From CAIVAT01 sp964455285 (GTDB taxonomy: Bacteria > Bacteroidota > Bacteroidia > Bacteroidales > FEN-979), in contig CAYVVG010000018.1 of NCBI GenBank assembly GCA_964455285.1, forward strand, positions 1-61,815: a DNA stretch of 61,815 nt, given 5' to 3'. Positions 53,782 to 61,815 of this stretch are shown here, one piece after another. The notes below the pieces were generated by a model. It saw nothing but the letters and a program-made list of their open reading frames with translations, was not told the DNA's origin and did not search any database. Numbering within the stretch: position 1 is the first letter of the stretch; each line of letters opens with the position of its first letter. The position numbers were made by a program, and so were the translations under genes.

Positions 53782-56742
53782 TCATTCGATGGTGATCTCA
53801 TCGGCGAAGATCCAGGCTTTCTGCCCGGCGCCCGGGTGCCAGGGGGGGCATAGGCCCCGGTTCTTCGCGACTGCTTTTACAAACCGTGTTTTACGGTTTT
53901 TCAGATCGACGGAGAAATCCTTTCTCACCGATCCGTTATGGTGTTCGTCGATATCGTTCGCGACCGACCCAACCGCAGTGAAATTGACTCCGTCATCCGA
54001 AATAAACCAGTTCACTTCGGTTGGCATAAAGATCCAGGAGCCCTGGTTCTGGTAGCAACCGAGAGAGAGTCTCCTGACCGATTGCGGAGCGCCCAGGTCG
54101 ACAGTGGCATCGAGATCGAACCCCTCATAGCCCTGCCAGGTCCCGGTCATGAACTGGTCGCCCCCGGTGACGAAATCGATCAGGGCGAGGTCGCCCCCGG
54201 CAGAGTACTGTCCGGCATAGGACGTTCCCAGCCGGATCGAACGGTTGGCCGGGATCCTGATGAATTTCGCTTCGATGGGAAGGCTTTTTTTCAATTCCTG
54301 GCTGACTGCGATGGCGCGCAGGGTGACGCTCTTCCTCAGCAGCAGCGGACGCTTGTAAACGGTCGATTTGGCGTCCGGTTCCGAGCCGTCGAGGGTGTAA
54401 TGGATGCTCACCCCGGGCATGGCACAGGAGAGTCCGACCACCGTCGAATCGAGGAATGTCCTGTTCCCCTGGTGAACAGCGGGGACAGGAACGATCTGGT
54501 GATCGGATATCCACGTTTCGGGAAAAGCACCGAAGCCCGAGCCCCATGCCTTGTTGGGTTGCGGCCCCATGTGAAAAACAAGCTCGCCTCCTTTCATGAT
54601 ATCGTTGTGACTGAGGTGGCAGCGGGTGTGGGGTTTCCCGTTCAGGCTGGCCGACTGGATATAGATATGATCGCTGCCGGCATCCACCGCCCTCACGGTA
54701 AAGGTCTTCCCGTTTTCCAGCCGGATGACCGCCTTAGGAAATGCCGGCGTTCCGATGGCATAGATCCCCGATGCGGGCGTTACAGGATAGAAGCCGAGTG
54801 CGCTGAAAACATACCATGCCGACATCTGCCCGCAATCTTCATTCCCGATCAGTCCATCGGCCTGGTTGGTATAAAACTCCCGGCAGATCCGGCCCACCAA
54901 CTCCTGGGTCTTCCAGGGTTGACCGGCATAGTCGTACAGGTAGGCCATGTGGTGACTGGGTTCGTTCCCATGGGCATATTGCCCGATAAGGCCCGTGATG
55001 TCGGCCTGGTTGCGACCGGTGGTTTTCGTATCGGCCGAAAAGAGTGCATCGAGCCGCGAGATGAAATTATCGCGCCCTCCCATGAGCCGCATCAGGCCGC
55101 TCAGGTCCTGCGGGACATAAAAGCTGTACTGCCAGGCATTGGCTTCGGTGTAGTTGAAGTTCACCTCGGCCGGATCGAACGGCGTAAACCACGTGTCGTT
55201 CGACTTCGCCCGCATAAACCCTGTGATCGGGTCGTACAGGTTTTTATAATTCTGTGCCCTGATGATGAAGCTGCGGTAATCGTCCGGCTTTTCCATCGAC
55301 CTGGCCATCATGGCAATGCACCAGTCGTCGTAAGCATACTCCAGCGTTTTCGATACCGATTCTCCCTCTTTATCAGCCGGAATATAGCCTTTCGGACGAT
55401 AGTATTTCAGTCCGAGGTGGTCCTGCCCGGCGCTGTGTTTCATCGCCTGCAGCGCCTTCTCCCCGTCGAAGGTGCGGATCCCCTTCAGCCAGGCATCCGC
55501 GATGACCGGAATGGAGTGATAGCCGATCATGCAACCTGTTTCGTTTGATGAAAGTTCCCACACCGGAAGCATGCCGCCTTCGTCATATTGCCGGAGAAAG
55601 GTGTTGATGAAATCGCCGGTACGCCTGGTATCGAGGATCGTGTAAAGGGGATTCGCGGCCCGGTAGGTATCCCATAAGGAAAATACAGTATAATAATCGA
55701 ACCCTTCGGCTTTGTGCACCTGTAGGTCCCTTCCTCTGTATTGTCCGTCGACATCGCTGTACAGGTTGGGCTGAAGCAGGGTATGGTAGAGGGATGTATA
55801 GAAAACGGTCAACTGGTCAGGGGTGCCCCCGGTGACGGATATTTTCCCCAATTCGCGGTTCCAGGCTGTCGTGGCGGCGGCAGCCACCGCGTCGAAGTCC
55901 CATCCGGGGTTTTCCGCGTCAAGGTTCCTGCGGGCTCCGTCGATGCTGACCCCGGAGATGCCCACTTTTACAAGGAGCGGCTTTCCGTCTTTCCCGTCGA
56001 ACGACAGCCACGCTTTCAGGTTCTCTCCCTCCAGTTCAGCCGCTCCCTCCACCCGGCTGTCGTTGCGGTACAGTTCCCGGCTCACCATGGGTTTCGAGAA
56101 CCGGGCAACGAAATATACCATCTGCCGTTCGGCCCAGTCGCGCGAGACCCTGTAACCCTCCACCTCCTGTTCGTTCACCACCCTGATCGCCGATTCCAAC
56201 ACCTTGTCGCGATGCTTCAGGTCGATGATGATATTATTTTGAATTTCATTGATATATGAATATCTATGCACCCCGGTCCGGGGGGTGGCGGTGAGTTCGG
56301 CCGTGATCTCCCCCCTGAGGAGTTTCACGCGATAATAGCCGGGGGCGGCTGATTCGTCAGGCTTCCGGAAAGGGGAGGCGTACCCGTAATCTTTCATCTC
56401 CGGTTTTCCCGCTACCGGCATGAGGAGAATGTCGCCGTAGTCGGAGCAGCCAGTCCCGCTGAGGTGGGTGTGGCTGAACCCGTAAATCACCGAATCGCTG
56501 CCATGGTACGCCGAACAACCGTCCCATCCTGTCAGGCGGGTGTCGGGGCTCAGCTGGACCATACCGAAAGGGACCGACGCTCCGGGAAAGGTGTGGCCAT
56601 GGCCGCCGGTGCCGATGAAGGGATTGACATAACCGGCCGGATTGCCGGTTTCCTGCGCCGCTGCCCGGAAAACGGGCACAACGGACATGCTGGCATTCAA
56701 TGCTGCAGCCAGCGTCAGCATCCTTACCGGAGCTATTCTCAT
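53782..56742 (-). CDS. Exported GH92 alpha-mannosidase
   Basis: 986 residues with a signal peptide (MLTLAAALNASMSVVPVF). The GH92 N-terminal beta domain opens NPFIGTGGHGHTFPGASVPF. The (alpha/alpha)6 catalytic part has SSNETGCMIGYHS, HGNEPSHHMAYLYD and GNEDCGQMSAWYVFSALGFYP (about 630-655), all family hallmarks of calcium-dependent exo-alpha-mannosidases. C-terminal additions: a chitobiase-type Ig domain (about 775-825, HYTLDGSEPDA) and an F5/8-type carbohydrate-binding module (about 840-985). The gene lies 13 bases after the GH2 stop, so both form an operon for mannose-containing glycans. Linkage specificity cannot be read. Confidence 0.95.
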   Translation of the reverse strand: MRIAPVRMLTLAAALNASMSVVPVFRAAAQETGNPAGYVNPFIGTGGHGHTFPGASVPFGMVQLSPDTRLTGWDGCSAYHGSDSVIYGFSHTHLSGTGCSDYGDILLMPVAGKPEMKDYGYASPFRKPDESAAPGYYRVKLLRGEITAELTATPRTGVHRYSYINEIQNNIIIDLKHRDKVLESAIRVVNEQEVEGYRVSRDWAERQMVYFVARFSKPMVSRELYRNDSRVEGAAELEGENLKAWLSFDGKDGKPLLVKVGISGVSIDGARRNLDAENPGWDFDAVAAAATTAWNRELGKISVTGGTPDQLTVFYTSLYHTLLQPNLYSDVDGQYRGRDLQVHKAEGFDYYTVFSLWDTYRAANPLYTILDTRRTGDFINTFLRQYDEGGMLPVWELSSNETGCMIGYHSIPVIADAWLKGIRTFDGEKALQAMKHSAGQDHLGLKYYRPKGYIPADKEGESVSKTLEYAYDDWCIAMMARSMEKPDDYRSFIIRAQNYKNLYDPITGFMRAKSNDTWFTPFDPAEVNFNYTEANAWQYSFYVPQDLSGLMRLMGGRDNFISRLDALFSADTKTTGRNQADITGLIGQYAHGNEPSHHMAYLYDYAGQPWKTQELVGRICREFYTNQADGLIGNEDCGQMSAWYVFSALGFYPVTPASGIYAIGTPAFPKAVIRLENGKTFTVRAVDAGSDHIYIQSASLNGKPHTRCHLSHNDIMKGGELVFHMGPQPNKAWGSGFGAFPETWISDHQIVPVPAVHQGNRTFLDSTVVGLSCAMPGVSIHYTLDGSEPDAKSTVYKRPLLLRKSVTLRAIAVSQELKKSLPIEAKFIRIPANRSIRLGTSYAGQYSAGGDLALIDFVTGGDQFMTGTWQGYEGFDLDATVDLGAPQSVRRLSLGCYQNQGSWIFMPTEVNWFISDDGVNFTAVGSVANDIDEHHNGSVRKDFSVDLKNRKTRFVKAVAKNRGLCPPWHPGAGQKAWIFADEITIE

Positions 56743-56755
56743 GTCGTGACAGATG

Positions 56756-59284
56756 TTAATAGGAATCGATCAGGCTTTTCACCAGGATCTTGCTCTCCAT
56801 CGCCGGATCCTTCTTCTTCGTATAAAACTGTATGTCGACCTCTTCTCCCGGCAGCATGTCGAAATAGTTGCCGGAAAAGTCCCCGGCGACCGATGATGAC
56901 AGATAGAGATTCTTCACCAGCTTATCACAAGAGAGATGGATCATATATCCCTGGGCGTTCGGGGTTACCGATTTGGTGATCACGGGAACAGGCAGTGAAA
57001 GGTCCCTGGGGGGCACAAAGTAGAGGCTGTTTTTCACCTGCCAGGGGATCATGGCAGCCCCTTTCAGCGTTACCAGGAGGAGCACACCCTTCGGATCCAG
57101 GTTGCCCAGCAGGGCCGTTTGAAGTGTGTCATAATAAACCAGGGAACTGTGCCCCGGGATGTCCACGGTAAATCCTTCGTCGGAGAAAAGATTTCCTTCG
57201 AAATCCATCACCTTGACCGTCATGGTGGCCCGGTAAACCAGGGGATAGTCATTGACGATGTGCACTTTCACCCTTCCGTTTTCCACGACGGGCGAGATGA
57301 GCATGTTGTCGTAGGCTGAAGAGATCGCGTAATCGAGGGCTTTCGACTTCCCATAGTAGTCGCGCGACGACCAGGAGACCACCGGCCAGCAGTCGTTCAA
57401 CTGCCAGAACATGGTGCCCATGCAGTATGGCTTGGCGCGGCGGTGCGCCTCGATGGCCGACACGATGCCTTTTGCCTGCAGAAGCTGGCTCACGTACCCG
57501 TACATTTCCAGGTTCTTGGGTTTCCGGTAATCCCGGAGCAGGTATTCATCGATGGTCTCAAACCCGGTGGGATGTTTTTGGTGCGCTTTCAAAACCGCCG
57601 ATCCCAGCACACGGTCTTCCTGCGAGGTGAACTTCAGGATGGTGGAATAATCGGGAAATGCCTGGAATCCGAACTCCGACATGAACCGTCCGATCTTTTT
57701 CTCATAGACGGAGAAGGGCTCCTTGCCCCACCATACGCCCCAGTAGTGGGAATCGCCCTCCTTCAGGCTTTCGGGGCGGCCCCATCCGTGCAGGGGAGAG
57801 GAGGGAATGTACGCCCGGGCCGTGTCGAATCTCCTGACGTTGTTCTGCAGGATCCCGTTGAACATCCACCGGTAGTTCCGGTGGATCTCCGTGGAATCTT
57901 CGGTGGTGTAACCGTATTGCTTTTGCCAGCCCCAGTTTTTCCATCCTTCGTCGATCTCGTTATTACCGCACCAGAGTGCCAGGCTTGGGTGCCTGCGTAA
58001 CCGAACGATGTTCTGGATCGCTTCGTCCCTGACATTGTCGAGGAACTCCTTGGTTGCCGGGTACATGGCATTGGCGAACATGAAATCCTGCCACACCATG
58101 ATGCCGTTTTCGTCGCACAGGTCGTAGAAGATGTCGTTTTCATAGATCCCGCCTCCCCACACGCGCAGCATGTTGAAGTTGGCGTCGGTCACCCGCCGGA
58201 TAAGTTGCCTGTAAGCCGAATCGGTGACGCGGGGAACGAATACATCCTGCGGGATGTAGTTCGCCCCCTTGATGAACGCCGGCATGCCGTTGACCTTGAA
58301 ATAGAACGACCTACCCGTAGAGTCTTTGTCCTGAACAAGGTCGATCGTCCGAAGGCCCACCCGCTGTTTTCCCTTTCCTGCCATCTGGCCGTTGAACCAC
58401 ACCTCCCAGCCGAAGTTGTAGAGAATGGGTTTTCCCATCCCGTTGGGCCACCACAGCTCCGGCTTGCTGATCATGAATTCGCCGCGCAACTGGTTGGGAC
58501 CTCTTTTCAGGCTCACCGACTGGCGCAGGATTTCCGTTGAATCATGGAACAGGCGGATCTGGGCCGAATCGTCGAGTTCGGCAAACATGGTAAACTGAGC
58601 GGCCAGGGTGGCCAGGGTGTCGGTGAGCGATTTCTGGATGAACTGCACTCCCAGCACATTTACCGCATTCCATTTCCGGATGTAAATGGGACGCCAGATC
58701 CCGCTGGTGACAAGTTTGGGGCCCCAGTCCCAGCCATAGTGGTAAGCCGCTTTCCGGCAAACGACCCGTTCGTCGCCGGGCAGTTTGTAGGGCAGTTTTC
58801 CATATTCCGCCTTGATCTGCGGGATATTGGCAGGAAACTGCACCCGAAGGGTGTTGGGGCCGATCCGCAGCACGGTTTTTATGTTGGCGTACCATTCCCT
58901 GAACATGTTGTCGGCCACGAGGATCAGGGAGTCGTTGAGGTAAACGTTGGCGTAGGTATCGAGACCCTCTGCCACCAGGTCGATGTGGCGCCAGGCAAAT
59001 TCCCCCTCGTCCATGTTGAACGTCCTGGTATATTCCCATCCCACTTCCCCGATCCACTGCAACTTCTCTTCGTTGTCGCGGAAATAGGGGTCGGGGATCA
59101 TCTTGTTTCGCAGGAGGTCCAGGTGCACGTTCCCGGGCACTCTGGCGGGCATCCACTCTTTGGTCCCCGCACGGCGGAATTTCCAGCCTTTGCTCAGGTC
59201 GATGGTTCCGAAATCCTGGGCAGTGAGATATCCTTGAAACAGCGTAACCACACCCACAAGGGCGGTGAGGAGGTGTCGGATCAT
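56756..59284 (-). CDS. Exported GH2 beta-mannosidase
   Basis: Start set at ATG 59284, which gives the signal peptide MIRHLLTALVGVVTLFQGYLTA. The longer ORF (to 59464) translates an octamer array and crosses a -7 box. 842 residues in GH2 order: jelly-roll sugar-binding domain (about 25-205), Ig-like domain (about 210-330), TIM barrel with acid/base E443 in CGNNEIDEGW and nucleophile E537 in MSEFGFQAF, and C-terminal beta domains. The pattern matches GH2 beta-mannosidases (LKAIEAHRRAKPYCMGTMFWQLNDCWP-like active-site region). First gene of the operon with GH92; together they would remove the beta- and alpha-mannosyl parts of N-glycan-like substrates. Confidence 0.93.
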   Translation of the reverse strand: MIRHLLTALVGVVTLFQGYLTAQDFGTIDLSKGWKFRRAGTKEWMPARVPGNVHLDLLRNKMIPDPYFRDNEEKLQWIGEVGWEYTRTFNMDEGEFAWRHIDLVAEGLDTYANVYLNDSLILVADNMFREWYANIKTVLRIGPNTLRVQFPANIPQIKAEYGKLPYKLPGDERVVCRKAAYHYGWDWGPKLVTSGIWRPIYIRKWNAVNVLGVQFIQKSLTDTLATLAAQFTMFAELDDSAQIRLFHDSTEILRQSVSLKRGPNQLRGEFMISKPELWWPNGMGKPILYNFGWEVWFNGQMAGKGKQRVGLRTIDLVQDKDSTGRSFYFKVNGMPAFIKGANYIPQDVFVPRVTDSAYRQLIRRVTDANFNMLRVWGGGIYENDIFYDLCDENGIMVWQDFMFANAMYPATKEFLDNVRDEAIQNIVRLRRHPSLALWCGNNEIDEGWKNWGWQKQYGYTTEDSTEIHRNYRWMFNGILQNNVRRFDTARAYIPSSPLHGWGRPESLKEGDSHYWGVWWGKEPFSVYEKKIGRFMSEFGFQAFPDYSTILKFTSQEDRVLGSAVLKAHQKHPTGFETIDEYLLRDYRKPKNLEMYGYVSQLLQAKGIVSAIEAHRRAKPYCMGTMFWQLNDCWPVVSWSSRDYYGKSKALDYAISSAYDNMLISPVVENGRVKVHIVNDYPLVYRATMTVKVMDFEGNLFSDEGFTVDIPGHSSLVYYDTLQTALLGNLDPKGVLLLVTLKGAAMIPWQVKNSLYFVPPRDLSLPVPVITKSVTPNAQGYMIHLSCDKLVKNLYLSSSVAGDFSGNYFDMLPGEEVDIQFYTKKKDPAMESKILVKSLIDSY

Positions 59285-59304
59285 AAAAGCGTTGATTTTA
59301 GTTG

Positions 59305-59312
59305 CAAAGGTA
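59305..59312 (-). promoter_or_regulatory. -7 element TACCTTTG of the mannosidase operon
   Basis: Exact TAnnTTTG on the minus strand, 20 bases before ATG 59284. The -33 position is GC-rich without TTTG, so the promoter may need an activator. Confidence 0.6.
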
Positions 59313-59351
59313 CGATTTTCCGGGAATCCCCCTTCCTCCCGGCGCCAAAGG

Positions 59352-59423
59352 GAACATTCGAACAATCGAACAATCGAACAATTGAACAATTGAACAATCG
59401 AACAATCGAACAATTGAACATTC
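59352..59423. repeat. Octamer array GAACAATC/T x9
   Basis: Nine 8-base units whose variants run in almost mirror order (ATTC, AATC, AATC, AATT, AATT, AATC, AATC, AATT, ATTC endings). To its right is an inverted relative of the dispersed GATTTCTGATTTCCGAT block (about 59424-59465). Located between the divergent mannosidase operon and galactokinase. Confidence 0.85.
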
Positions 59424-59538
59424 GAAGTAAATCTGAAATCAAAGTTCGTTAATCGATTAATCAATTGTTCTTTTGTTCCTGCGGGTGCCGGGGGGATGGA
59501 GAGAACTTTTATTATCTTCGCTAAAAAAACACGCCTCC

Positions 59539-60711
59539 ATGAACCTCGACCAACTCACTGCAAGATTTTTCGAACTCTATGGCCGCCCGAACGATCCACC
59601 CCGCTGCTTCTTCGCCCCCGGCCGGGTGAACCTGATCGGCGAACACACCGACTATAACGGCGGATTCGTGCTTCCCTGCGCGATACAGAACGGCACCTAC
59701 CTTCTGATCCGCCACACCGCCGAGCCGTTGGTGAGATTGGCATCGACCAACATGGAATTCAGAACCGCGATCCCGCTCAGCGACCTCGGCGACAAGGTGG
59801 GGAAGGAGTGGGTCAACTATCCGCTGGGGATCTTTGACCAGTTCCGGCAAAGGGACATCGCCGCCACCGGTTTCGAGATGCTTTACTCAGGCGATATCCC
59901 CAACGGCGCCGGACTCTCTTCCTCCGCCTCCATCGAGATGGTGACCGCCTACGCCCTGGCGGTCATGCTCAACGCCACGCAACTGGAGATGATCGACCTT
60001 ATCAGGCTCTCGCAACGGGCCGAGAATGAATTCATCGGGTTGAACTGCGGCATCATGGACATGTTTGCCATCGGCATGGGGCAAAAGCACCACGCCCTCT
60101 TTCTCAACTGCCTCACACTCGATTACAAGATGGTACCGCTGGAACTTCGAGGCTACAAACTGATCATCGGAAATACCAACAAGAAACGGGGGCTGGCCGA
60201 CTCGAAATACAACGAGCGGGTGGCCGAGTGCCAGCTTGCCGTTACTTACCTGGGCGCCTCTTTCCCGGTTTCGAAGCTGGGCGAGATCAGCTTCATGCAA
60301 TTCTTCAAGATGCAGGAGTCGATCCCCGATGAAGTGGTCAGAAGAAGGGCGCGGCATGTCATTTCGGAAAACCAGCGGGTGCTGAATGCTGTTTCCAGCC
60401 TGATGAAATACGACCTCCTGCAGTTCGGGGCGCTGATGAACGCCTCGCATGAATCGTTGCGGGACAACTACGAGGTGACCGGGATCGAACTCGACACCAT
60501 GGTGGAAGAGGCATGGAAGATCAACGGGGTCGTCGGCTCGCGGATGACCGGCGCCGGGTTCGGCGGGTGTACGGTGAGCCTCGTCAGGGAGGAGGCTGCC
60601 GATCTCTTCATCGAACAGGTGGGCCGGAACTACGAAGCCCGCACCGGCCTGAAAGCGGAATTCTACGTCGCCGAGGTCTCTGATGGTGCAAGGGAATTGA
60701 TGATGAAGTGA
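59539..60711 (+). CDS. galK: Galactokinase
   Basis: Start set at ATG 59539 (MNLDQLTARF); the ORF can be read 22 codons longer without protein-like sequence. 390 residues, normal for the family. It phosphorylates galactose to galactose-1-phosphate in the Leloir pathway. The galactokinase signature GRVNLIGEHTDYNGG, GHMP motif PNGAGLSSSASIE, catalytic Asp174 in CGIMDMFA, and motif 3 MTGAGFGGCTVSL are all present. No galT or galE is adjacent. A -7-like TATCTTCG at 59513-59520 precedes the start. The stop codon TGA is itself part of the first unit of a downstream repeat array. Confidence 0.96.
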   Translation: MNLDQLTARFFELYGRPNDPPRCFFAPGRVNLIGEHTDYNGGFVLPCAIQNGTYLLIRHTAEPLVRLASTNMEFRTAIPLSDLGDKVGKEWVNYPLGIFDQFRQRDIAATGFEMLYSGDIPNGAGLSSSASIEMVTAYALAVMLNATQLEMIDLIRLSQRAENEFIGLNCGIMDMFAIGMGQKHHALFLNCLTLDYKMVPLELRGYKLIIGNTNKKRGLADSKYNERVAECQLAVTYLGASFPVSKLGEISFMQFFKMQESIPDEVVRRRARHVISENQRVLNAVSSLMKYDLLQFGALMNASHESLRDNYEVTGIELDTMVEEAWKINGVVGSRMTGAGFGGCTVSLVREEAADLFIEQVGRNYEARTGLKAEFYVAEVSDGARELMMK

Positions 60712-60780
60712 CAAAGTGACAAGGTAACAAAGTGACGAGGTAACAAAGTGACAAGGTAACAAAGTGACAAGGTAACGAGG
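60705..60780. repeat. 16-base (2 x 8) array AAGGTAACAAAGTGAC
   Basis: About four and a half 16-base units, each made of two related octamers (AAGGTAAC and AAAGTGAC). It starts within the last codons of galK, supplying the stop codon, and fills most of the gap to the PPK2 gene. Confidence 0.85.
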
Positions 60781-60856
60781 GTCTACGGGAGAGGAAGAAA
60801 AGATCATACTACTGCCTGTTGCCTGTTGCCATGTCAAATGTAGATCGAACATCAGA

Positions 60857-61738
60857 ATGGGTCACAAAAAAGACAAGCACAAGGAGAAGAAACGGCACGA
60901 CAGCGACGACCCCGTGATGGAAAGTCCGCGTGTTGAAGCGAAGTATGAGGACAGCGGCGAGGAAAAGCTGCCGAACCGGGTTTATGAGGAGGAGTTGATC
61001 AAGCTGCAGGTCGAACTTGTGAAACTCCAGGAGTGGATCAAGTACCGGGGGCTGCGCGTCGTCGTGCTTTTCGAAGGCCGCGACGCGGCCGGCAAGGGGG
61101 GCGCCATCAAGCGCATCGCCGAATGCCTCAACCCTCGCGTCTGCCGGATCGTCGCCTTGGGCGTACCGACCGAGAAGGAGAAGACCCAGTGGTATTTCCA
61201 GCGGTACGTTGCCCATCTGCCCGCCGCCGGCGAACTGGTGCTTTTCGACCGGAGCTGGTACAACCGGGCAGGCGTGGAGCGGGTGATGGGCTTCTGCACA
61301 GAAGAGGAGTATTGGGATTTCCTCCGGTCCTGCCCCAATTTCGAAACCATGCTCATCCGCTCGGGCGTAATCCTGATCAAGTACTGGTTCTCGGTGAGCG
61401 ACAAAGAGCAGGAACGGCGCTTCATCCAGCGCATCAACGACCCGACCCGCCGCTGGAAGATCAGCCCCATGGATGTGGAATCGCGCTCGAAATGGGTGGA
61501 ATATTCCAAAGCCAAGGACGAGATGTTCTCCTACACCGACACCAAGCAATCGCCCTGGTACGTGGTGGAGGCCGACGACAAGCGCCGCGCCCGACTTAAC
61601 TGCATCAGCCATCTCCTCAGCCTGATTTCTTACCGCGAGGTGCCCCGCGAACCCATCGTCCTTCCCCCGCTCACCAAAGACAAATCCTACGTCCGTCCTC
61701 CCAGGTCGGAACAAACTTTTGTGCCGGACCGGTATTAG
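60857..61738 (+). CDS. ppk2: Polyphosphate kinase 2
   Basis: 293 residues. The P-loop FEGRDAAGKGG (about 73-83), the lid region with the Arg-rich QRYVAHLP segment, and Walker B LFDRSWYNRAGVERVMGF define the PPK2 family. The length and single domain fit class I, which uses polyphosphate to phosphorylate nucleoside diphosphates. The first 40 residues are a charged, likely disordered tail rich in Lys and His. Cytoplasmic. No functional link to galK beyond proximity. The 77 bases after it show no feature. Confidence 0.94.
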   Translation: MGHKKDKHKEKKRHDSDDPVMESPRVEAKYEDSGEEKLPNRVYEEELIKLQVELVKLQEWIKYRGLRVVVLFEGRDAAGKGGAIKRIAECLNPRVCRIVALGVPTEKEKTQWYFQRYVAHLPAAGELVLFDRSWYNRAGVERVMGFCTEEEYWDFLRSCPNFETMLIRSGVILIKYWFSVSDKEQERRFIQRINDPTRRWKISPMDVESRSKWVEYSKAKDEMFSYTDTKQSPWYVVEADDKRRARLNCISHLLSLISYREVPREPIVLPPLTKDKSYVRPPRSEQTFVPDRY

Positions 61739-61815
61739 GTCATAAGTTTTAAGTGTTAAGTGATAAATAGCATGACATTGTTGACATTAAAATTCGTAGC
61801 ACAACATATTTGACA

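Noticed and set aside
53456..53785. Minus-strand ORF of 109 codons between GH92 and the EamA gene
   Set aside because: It is composed of repeat DNA: octamer array, dispersed block and MITE-like element.
59285..59464. N-terminal 60-residue extension of the beta-mannosidase
   Set aside because: It translates an octamer repeat and crosses a -7 box; a signal peptide begins exactly at ATG 59284.
53467..60780. Short direct-repeat arrays as possible CRISPRs
   Set aside because: Units are 7-16 bases with no spacers between them and no cas genes nearby.

Overview
The window looks like a chromosomal segment of a Bacteroidota bacterium, probably an environmental Bacteroidales-type anaerobe. The evidence is type IX secretion sorting-tail chemistry (clear at the end of the gene at 44928-49406), several -7 elements of the TAnnTTTG type, SprB-like, HYR and parallel beta-helix surface proteins, a Reg_prop/Y_Y_Y sensor kinase, a GH2-GH92 mannosidase pair and nSTAND1-type NTPases. 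No rRNA, tRNA, CRISPR or transposase gene was found.

Region 1 (1-25.0 kb, all minus strand) is one surface-protein locus. It starts at a consensus Bacteroidota promoter and reads: a 2558-residue exported beta-helix protein (24937-17261), a soluble PAS-GAF histidine kinase, an NtrC-type sigma-54 activator, a small degenerate receiver protein, and a giant exported beta-helix/HYR protein of at least 4441 residues that begins at 13324 and runs off the left edge. The giant gene is in one open frame everywhere it was checked. A sigma-54-like -24/-12 element sits in front of the last two genes, suggesting that the kinase-activator pair controls the giant adhesin.

Region 2 (25.2-40.7 kb) is the most interesting part. 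It holds three versions of one apparent module: a protein with an R-N-x(3-4)-H (HEPN-like) motif coupled to a STAND/NACHT NTPase and then a membrane anchor and variable sensor part. Two versions are two-gene operons with a 4-base ATGA overlap (32577-28058 and 40677-39631-36977). The third is a single fused protein (33010-36129). The three HEPN-like parts share four ordered motifs. The NTPases differ completely after the membrane anchor: a GldM-C-like domain plus propeller, a WD40 propeller, or a multi-pass membrane domain. Base composition drops at that boundary in all three genes. Two more genes (a two-TM protein and an AAA ATPase with a palindromic operator) and a small membrane protein lie alongside. 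This layout resembles modular NLR-like immune or signalling systems.

Region 3 (40.8-50.9 kb) has a hybrid propeller LytS-type kinase with an overlapping LytTR regulator, then a 1493-residue type IX-secreted protein, a membrane protein and an outer-membrane barrel. Region 4 (51-61.7 kb) is metabolic and secretory: an M64 metallopeptidase, an EamA transporter, a GH2 beta-mannosidase/GH92 alpha-mannosidase operon, galactokinase and polyphosphate kinase 2.

Nearly every intergenic gap from 36 kb rightwards carries small tandem arrays with an 8-base unit, often joined to a shared dispersed sequence. Larger inverted repeats are also present, including one MITE-like element with 19-base terminal inverted repeats.
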